NCBI GenBank assembly: GCA_033239525.1
Contig: BSYO01000005.1
Span: forward strand, 26,567,341 to 26,631,340
DNA from: Nepenthes gracilis
Taxonomy: Eukaryota; Streptophyta; Magnoliopsida; Caryophyllales; Nepenthaceae
Direction: 5' to 3'
DNA: 64,000 nt
The notes below the pieces were generated by a model. It was not told the DNA's origin, did no database searches, and worked only from the letters and a program-made list of their open reading frames with translations. Both the position numbers and the translations under genes were made by a program. Shown here one piece after another: positions 57,501 through 64,000 of the stretch (positions are counted from its first letter, which is position 1; every line of letters begins with the position of its first letter).

Positions 57501-60500
57501 TGCTCATTACCAGCATCTGGACAAAAGAATCCTCCAAAGCTTTACTGCTCCATGTGATTTGCTTATTCTCTATGGAAAACTAGCTTCAGAATACAATGAC
57601 CTTTTCTATCGCTAGCTTTCCAGACAATTACTATTGGGAATACATTTAAAGGATGAATAAATTTTGGGATAAAACAACTCGTTAGGATGCACTTTAGGAA
57701 ACAAAAAATACATCATAATCATTTTTTTTTTCTGATTAATGCACCTCTTCATCATCTACATTCAAGTCATTGATGTTAATGAGCCACGCTGATCTTCTAT
57801 CAAATTTTCTCTTTTATTTTCTAAAGGCTGTGTGACGCGGACATCCAAACTATATCAAATTAGAAAAAAAATTACTTTAATTCTCTTTGATTTTATTTTA
57901 TCTGAAAGATTACGATTTTATTTAATTTTATTATGTTGCGATTTTATTTGATTTGCCTTTATTTGATTTTATTTTATTTTATTTTAAGAAATTTTGTCAT
58001 ATTTAGTAAAGAACTTATATTTATTTTTAAATTATCCTAGGATTAAAATTCTCTATATAATGACCTTAATTTTATCGTTTGAAGTGGAATTGATGAATGA
58101 ATGAATGTTTAGAGAAATCGAATGCAATTGGCTATTCGTGACTTCCCTCCCTCTCCCCCTTGGTTTGATCTTTTTGTTGTCTCTATCCCTCTAGTCTTTA
58201 TTCTTATCTCTACCCCTCTATTATTTTTCTCTCTACTTTTTTCTTCATCCCTACATCAAATTAGTATCAGAGATAAAAATCCTATTCTTTTGCCGCCAGC
58301 AACAACACTTTCCCGTACTCAATAACCAGCCACCCAACGTCCCACAACCAGCAACCCACCATATCACCACTTCTACTGTCCCGCCACCCTACAAAGGTCT
58401 TCTGTGCTTCTGCTAGCAGTTCCATCTCCACCACCATTTCCTCCTCTTTATATTGTCAAAAAAAAGTGATTTTTTTTAGCATCCCCCTCTATCACACAAA
58501 AAAAAAAAAAAAACAAAAACAATGTTCTGTTTTTGAAATAAAAAAAAAGAAGGAAACAAGCATACGAAGAAGGAGACGTTCACTGTCTCTGTTAAAAAAA
58601 AAACAAAACAACAAAAAAGAGACAGAGAGCACAGCAGCAGAAAAGCATGAAGCAGCCGCTGCAGCGGACCGGAACCGCCACCACCAAAGGCCGGAGCACC
58701 AACCTCCCCACGCTGCCGCTGACCACCGCAATCACCACCATTCTAGTCGCCGTCAAGTCAAGCCAAACCACAGCCCAACCCAAAACCCAAGCCTTCACCT
58801 TTCTTCAGGAAAAAAAAAAGAGTGAGAGGAGTTGAGAGAGAAGGCCCGAATTGGAATCGGGTTGAGCCGATTCTCCGTCTGCATCTTTGTTGTCTTCACC
58901 TCCTCACCATCCTCTTTGTCATCATCTTCAACGTCGATTTCAATTTCGTCAAAGTTGCTCGTGTCGCCGCCGCCGTTGCCTTCACCTAACCGAGCAAAAG
59001 CAGCCGTCGCCGCCGCGAGTAGAGCATTCACACCCTTGCCCTCTATGCGAGGTGTGAAGTGGGCTGTGAAGCCCGAGTGAGGTAAAAGGCAATAAGAGAA
59101 AACAGAAGTAAAAAAAAAAAAAGGAAGAAGGGTGCATGGAAAAAAAATAAAAAAATAATAGTAAAGGGAAAAAAAAGAAAAAAATGAGAAAAAAAAAAGA
59201 GCAAAAAAAAAGAGAGAGAGAAAAAGGTAGAGAAAAAAAAAGAACAAGAAAAAAAAAACCTCTCTTATGCAATTTCAGATAACATTTTTTATTGCACATC
59301 TTCAGATGACATTAGCAACTCAATCCAATTTCAGCTCCCCTCCCATGTGTCTATCAACGTTAGCGGTCGCTTGCACCGCTACTCGGCTTACGGATAGGAA
59401 GCTCACTACTAAAGTTTTAACTCGACAAAGTTGAGCTCCAATCACTCGAAGAGAATTGATGCGGACATCCAAATTATACCAAATTAGAAAAGATTTACTT
59501 TGATTCCCTTTGATTTTATTTTATTTAAAAGATTATAATTTTATTTGATTTTATTATATTGCGATTTTATTTGATTTGCCTTTATTTGATTTGATTTTAT
59601 TTTATTTTAGGAAATTTTGTCATATTTAGTTAGGAACTTATATTTGTTTTCAAATTATCCCAGGACTAAAGTTCTCTATATAATGACCTTAATTTTATTG
59701 TTTAAAGTGGAATTGATGAATGAATTAATGTTTAAAGAAATCGAATGCAATTAGCTATTCGTGACTTCCCCCCCTCTCCCCCTTGATTTGATCTCTTTTT
59801 TGTCTCTACCCATCTAATCTTTATTCTTATCTCTACCCCTCTATTATTCTTCTGTCTACTTTTCCCTTCCTCCCTACATCACTGCGACTGATAAAGCAAG
59901 AAAAATTACTGTCACCTGAAAAAAGGTCATAGGGAATGAATGGTGAATTTCTCTTCCTTTGATCTCATCGGGAACTATGTTTCTGCTGATGGATATGTTC
60001 AGGTAGCTATACATTAGTGCCAAGAATTTAGCAATTACCTGCGAGCAAAATAATTGGAAGTTTAACAGCGATCAACTGAGCAGATGATGCAAATAATGAC
60101 CGAGGGCAAGACAACTAACCAGGGCCTCATAACATTCCTTAACTGAATCCAAAAACGTGAAAAATGCCTTGCTTCCACGGATATCTAACAGACCCACAAA
60201 TGAATCAATAGCATATATGGGGGCCATGAGGATAATGATAATCATAGCCTTCTGCTCCTTAGGGTTCTTCCAGTAAAAGAGATGCTGTGATAGAAGTTGT
60301 ACAGTAAAATGCATTGACAGCATTGCACAAATTGCAGATCCTAGCAGAGTGATTTGCCCCCGATCCATAGTAGTTATGTCCATTATTCAATAATGGTATG
60401 AGAGTCCAGAGACAATCTGCAAGTAGTGACAAAAGTGGCAAATATGCTGTTAGGATCCTTTAGTTATATATTAACAGAGGATTTACTAACTTCTTATCAC

Positions 60501-63400
60501 CTGATAAGAAATAAACCAAAAAAAAAAAAAAAACAAAGAACAGAAGAAACAAGCAGCAGAACAACAGTCCTAGCACATTAAATTGAAAACGGTAGAGGAA
60601 AGCAAATAATATAATTTAAATACTTATTTGGTCTATGAATTGAATTTCCTTTCCCATCAAAACTAGAATTTCTTTAATGAAATGAAATTATCTAAATGCA
60701 CAAAAACTGAAGTCAATGATCTACAAGCCTTTCACATCTTTTCTACATTCCCACTCCTATCCAAATCTTCAAAGCACCAAAACTGTTCTGGAATCCCCTG
60801 TCCTGAAACAAATGTAGAAAGAAAAAAGAATGGCTTTATATTATCATCCAAAAAATGTTTATGTAGCCCAGTTTTAAAAGCTTGCATGAATGGAAATACA
60901 GTTCACTTAGCGAACATGCAGCAAAACAGATGAGAAAATTACTTCTATCAGAACTTAAGAGATTCCCTTTCTATCACAAGGATAAGATTTGCTTGCATCC
61001 TTGCGAGGTACCAAATGTGCTTACAATTTTCTGCTCATGCCTAAGAAACCTAGTCACAAGACCACCATACTGGATGAGAAATTTCAGGCTGCAACCTAAA
61101 ACTAGACTATACATCCATGCTGAGCATCAACAAATATTACCACGCCTATAAGACTTGTAGCGGTGCAAAACATGACACTTCAAAGGTTAGGCTATAGTGA
61201 TGGACAACCAACATAATTGGTATCCTTCTAACATACTAGTACGTGGATAAATATTATCCCACGTTACAAACATAACATTGCTAAGTTGCCTTCCTATCTT
61301 TTCTAAAGAATACCAAAGCAGTATTCATAAAGAGAGATATAATAGGATTCATTGCTTGATGCAATGCTTAGAGCTTGAGTCATTGAGAATGAAAGCAGAA
61401 AAACATTTTATGAAACAATGTAAAACCAACAGCTACAATTAGCAACTTCACCTTGCTTTGCAAGAGAAAACTTTATGAGATTAAAACGTTCACTTATTTC
61501 GTGATATTCAAAATGTGGAAACAAACATCATTGGCATACCTACATATATACCTAAAATTCTTTTTTAAAAGAACATGGAATTGATTCTCTCCCTTCGCCC
61601 TTATCATTCTACCTTTATGAGAGTTCCAAAATTTGTGAGAAAAAATATTCATTATAATAGATTTTTGGGAGGATTTCTTAAATTCAAAAATTATGGGAAG
61701 GTTTTACAACCTCCTACAAGTTGAAATATTCATTATCCAAAAAAACTGCTCATCCTTATCCTCAACCAATGATGGGCAATTCTTTCATTCATAAGATAAA
61801 AAAAGATAGATCCTTTAATAACATAAATGTCTTTTTTTCAATTAAAGATTAGGCTAATTAAAGAAAAAACTTCCCTAATAACATATAACAATACCGTGCA
61901 GAATTATAACATTTAATTATCTCAATAAATTATTAAATTGTGTCATGTCATGTGGGACAATTCTTACATACTTAACATGGACCAATATTTGGTAATCACC
62001 TAAATGTATCCAGATTGAAAGTGAAAGGAATTACTGAGTATCGATGCATTTAGAAGGATGCAACACCAAGCCATTGAGAACCAGAAATACTGCTGAAGCC
62101 ATCAATCAACTCAAGCCAACTCTGCCCCATACCCTTGATCCCAGTTTTCATCATGATTCACAACAAAAATTAGGTGGATAGTTGATAAAAAGGAAAAGTA
62201 CACAAAAGTAAACTAAGAATAGCAATATTCTATCCACCAGCTATGGACAATGCTATAACAGCAAACAGGGAGCTCAATTCTGGAACCAACCAACTTAATC
62301 TCCACAAAAGCACTAAAACAGGGAGCAAATATTATGTCATTATAGCAAACACGCACACGAACTCTATGTAAGACAAATACTAATATTATGAACCCTCTTC
62401 TATCATCTTTCTCGATCCACAGCAGTATCCTAATTCTACTGGGAACAGAAGAGATTCCTTCTCTATTTCCTGTTGCCTTGATTTTGATGAGGGGATTTGA
62501 CGATGGAAGGCTACATAAAGTTGCAAATTACTTGTCATGAATGTTTTGTGATCCCAATGCCCGAGTGAAGTTGAGCTTGCGCTTCTCTATAGCTTAGGTT
62601 GTTCCCAAGCTCAAATTGAAGCACATATCTTTGAGAAGTGATAAATAGATTACTTAATTTACACTGCACTTCACACAAAACTCTCAAAATTTTTTTTATT
62701 TTTATCTTCCATTCACATGTTAACTAGGGGTACGAGATGTTTAATGACCATAGCACAAATCATAGCGGACAGATATACTAGATCGATATATATTTCTCTT
62801 CTCATATAAATCCCCCATAAACCAAAATCAACGTGGGTTCGGCATTAAATGGTGATTTTGCAGCAAAAATAAAATGACAAACAAAATTGAACACTTCAAA
62901 TCACAAGACCGATAAAAATGAACATAGGTACCACTAAAATCAAGGTAAAGATACGCCGATTTGATTCTCAGCTGGATCGTTTTTCTCAACACTTCAATTT
63001 CACCTGATTATTTTCTAACTATAATTTTAAACATCACTTGAGAAATCGTGTAAAAAAACTATCAAATCTTATCGCAGTACTAATGAAGCCAAGATAAAGA
63101 AAACGCCAATGTCCAATTAATAAAATCAAATGAAACATCAGATTTCGCCATCTCTTACTTAAATCGATTGCAATATTGTTTAGAATAAGAAGGCCTTGCA
63201 ACTAAATTTTACAATTAACTTAGTTTTCTCTGCTGCTATGTCAAGAGTGCTCAAGCAATAAAATGAAGTTGAATTTCGGACCAACTTACCTAGTCACTAA
63301 ATTCGACCGATTTGCCGTGATCAATTCAGTGGTGATTTTCTTACGGTCTAATCGAGAGCACGACAGCGAAGAAAGAGCGAGAGACAGTAAAAGCAGACAC
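54503..63400 (-). CDS. DUF300 / LAZ1-like seven-pass membrane protein, 5 exons
   Basis: The coding exons are 60383-60120, 60038-59916, 56915-56625 and 54709-54503. Exon 2 starts at 60416, and a non-coding exon 1 ends at a GTAAGT donor (63290). All junctions fall between codons. The 294-residue product matches the short plant DUF300 proteins (Ost-alpha/TMEM184 superfamily, to which the vacuolar protein LAZ1 belongs). Hydrophobic segments include ITLLGSAICAMLSMHFTV, KAMIIIILMAPIYAI, FVVIRPVCSILMIIFQLLG and TIILNISVSLALYSLVLFY. Conserved family stretches are NIVPDEIKGREIHHSFPM, LDHKTLKLLKYWTWQF and HFWLDVEHIEEAIQNVLVC. Function in plants is poorly defined; a role in membrane or vacuole trafficking is inferred from LAZ1. 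The gene is long because introns 3 and 4 carry retrotransposons. The 5' end (about 63400) is estimated. Confidence 0.9.
54870..55440 (-). pseudogene. Retrotransposon pol tail and LTR-like remnant in DUF300 intron 4
   Basis: On the minus strand 55430-55190 reads LEDKVIFDGDGNVTGLRD, then a proline/serine-rich part and RVLSRWSTRLIQPPLKLHDY. This looks like the C-terminal end of a plant LTR-retrotransposon polyprotein, from memory of the LEDKV and final DY motifs. A CT-rich, LTR-like leader (55050-54930) follows. The rest of the element is missing. Confidence 0.4.
57833..58258 (+). repeat. 5' LTR of the non-autonomous element
   Basis: Aligns end to end with 59457-59881; ctctatataatgacc near 58053 is the probable TATA region. 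Confidence 0.85.
58259..58276 (+). other. Primer-binding site (tRNA-iMet type)
   Basis: AATTAGTATCAGAGATAA immediately after the LTR resembles the TTGGTATCAGAGC site of many plant LTR elements. Confidence 0.7.
58840..59080 (-). other. Coding-like insert within the non-autonomous element
   Basis: In an otherwise homopolymer-rich interior, this part is more balanced. On the minus strand it reads an alanine-rich then acidic stretch (FDEIEIDVEDDDKEDGEEV, then TENRLNPIPIRAFS). It could be a captured piece of a host gene. The source is not recognised. Confidence 0.3.
59457..59881 (+). repeat. 3' LTR of the non-autonomous element
   Basis: Partner of 57833-58258. A purine-rich cgaagagaat precedes it and could be the polypurine tract. 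Confidence 0.85.
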
Positions 63401-64000
63401 AGCATTTGAATAAGGGCAAATCATCATATCTAATTTAAGATTTAATTTATCACAATAAAAAAATCAGAAACACTTTAGTATTTTATTTATTTTAAATTTT
63501 ATTCATAATTTTAATTATGATAATCTATATGTACGCCGATAAATTTTGTATGTGAATTTTTTTTTTAAAGTATTTATTTCAGTTTTCATTATAACAATTT
63601 GGCATATTTTTGACAAACAATAGAATTGAGAATAACAAAATTGGAAATTATAATTTTAAAAAATAAAAATTTTTAAAAATATTTTCCTATTTTATTCTAC
63701 ACTCATAAAACAAAATCAATTTTTTTTATTCAATTATTACTGAAATAAATATTTTAGTAATTAATACATAATTAGTGTGTTATGTCATTTTTTTTTTTTG
63801 GCACTGTGTGGAACCTGGCTTATGCTGATTTGAACAAATAAATTATTAAATAATAAAATTAATTTAAATTTAAAAATATAAGATAAAGTCGCCTCAAATT
63901 AAATATAAAAACAAAGTTAATTCAAATTACAAATTAATATATATATATATATATATTTGACCAATTCCTTGCTATTTAAACGGCGTCGTTCTGGTTCTAA
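63401..64000. other. DUF300 promoter side, AT-rich
   Basis: Upstream of the DUF300 gene. It contains homopolymer T runs and an (AT)n tract at about 63938-63956. No gene is visible before the window ends. Confidence 0.5.

Larger units (their letters stand above)
57833..59881 (+). mobile_element. Non-autonomous LTR retrotransposon (LARD/TRIM type) in DUF300 intron 3
   Basis: Two LTRs of 426 and 425 bp (57833-58258 and 59457-59881) start TGACGCGGACATCC / TGATGCGGACATCC and end CTACATCA. The 5' LTR is followed by attagtatcagagata, a copy of the tRNA-iMet primer site TGGTATCAGAG with one change. Flanking 5-mers are CTGTG and CTGCG, a target duplication with one transition. The 1.2-kb interior has no gag or pol, only poly(A)/poly(T)-rich sequence and a short coding-like piece, so it must have moved with helper proteins. 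Confidence 0.88.

Noticed and set aside
58466..59299. Several overlapping ORFs on both strands, rich in K, F, L or S
   Set aside because: They arise from poly(A)/poly(T), GA and CT tracts inside the non-autonomous LTR element; no conserved domain.

Overview
The window is nuclear DNA of a flowering plant, most likely a woody eudicot. The evidence is AT-rich spacers, genes with long introns and GT-AG splice sites, a DYW-class pentatricopeptide protein, plant-only families (DUF4408/DUF761) and many LTR retrotransposons and MITEs. No organellar or bacterial gene block was recognised.

Four protein genes and one tRNA gene look intact. (1) A two-exon DUF4408/DUF761 membrane protein gene (minus, 17680-15367, 357 aa). 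(2) An eleven-exon ARF-GAP gene of the AGD5/NEVERSHED type (minus, 40635-29052, 490 aa), rebuilt here exon by exon; every junction keeps frame, but the C-terminal half has diverged. (3) A single-exon DYW PPR gene (plus, 51719-53596, 625 aa), 128 bp downstream of a tRNA-Asp(GTC) gene (51520-51591). (4) A DUF300/LAZ1-like seven-pass membrane protein gene (minus, coding exons 60383-54503, 294 aa, with a non-coding first exon near 63290-63400).

The left third (1-29000) is a graveyard. It holds several Tat-type LTRs, a 1175-bp solo LTR with a perfect 5-bp target duplication (12424-13598), a LINE tail, MITEs, and a scattered, frameshifted copy of the splicing-factor gene SYF1/XAB2 (about 5966-10590).

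The central part is the ARF-GAP gene, whose introns hold MITEs, a probable 2.1-kb solo LTR and two tandem copies of a repeat with snRNA-type promoter features. Next to it lies a decayed 8.7-kb Ty3/gypsy element of the Tat lineage (41048-49708). It carries gag, protease, RT, RNase H, a second RNase H, integrase and an antisense 3' ORF, and is broken by stops and an internal deletion.

The right third holds a solo copia-type LTR, the tRNA/PPR pair and the DUF300 gene. Intron 3 of the DUF300 gene contains a complete 2.05-kb non-autonomous LTR element (57833-59881), and intron 4 holds a retrotransposon pol tail. The genes are unrelated housekeeping genes and do not form a pathway. No new multi-gene system is evident; the most unusual material is in repeats, pseudogenes and non-coding structure.
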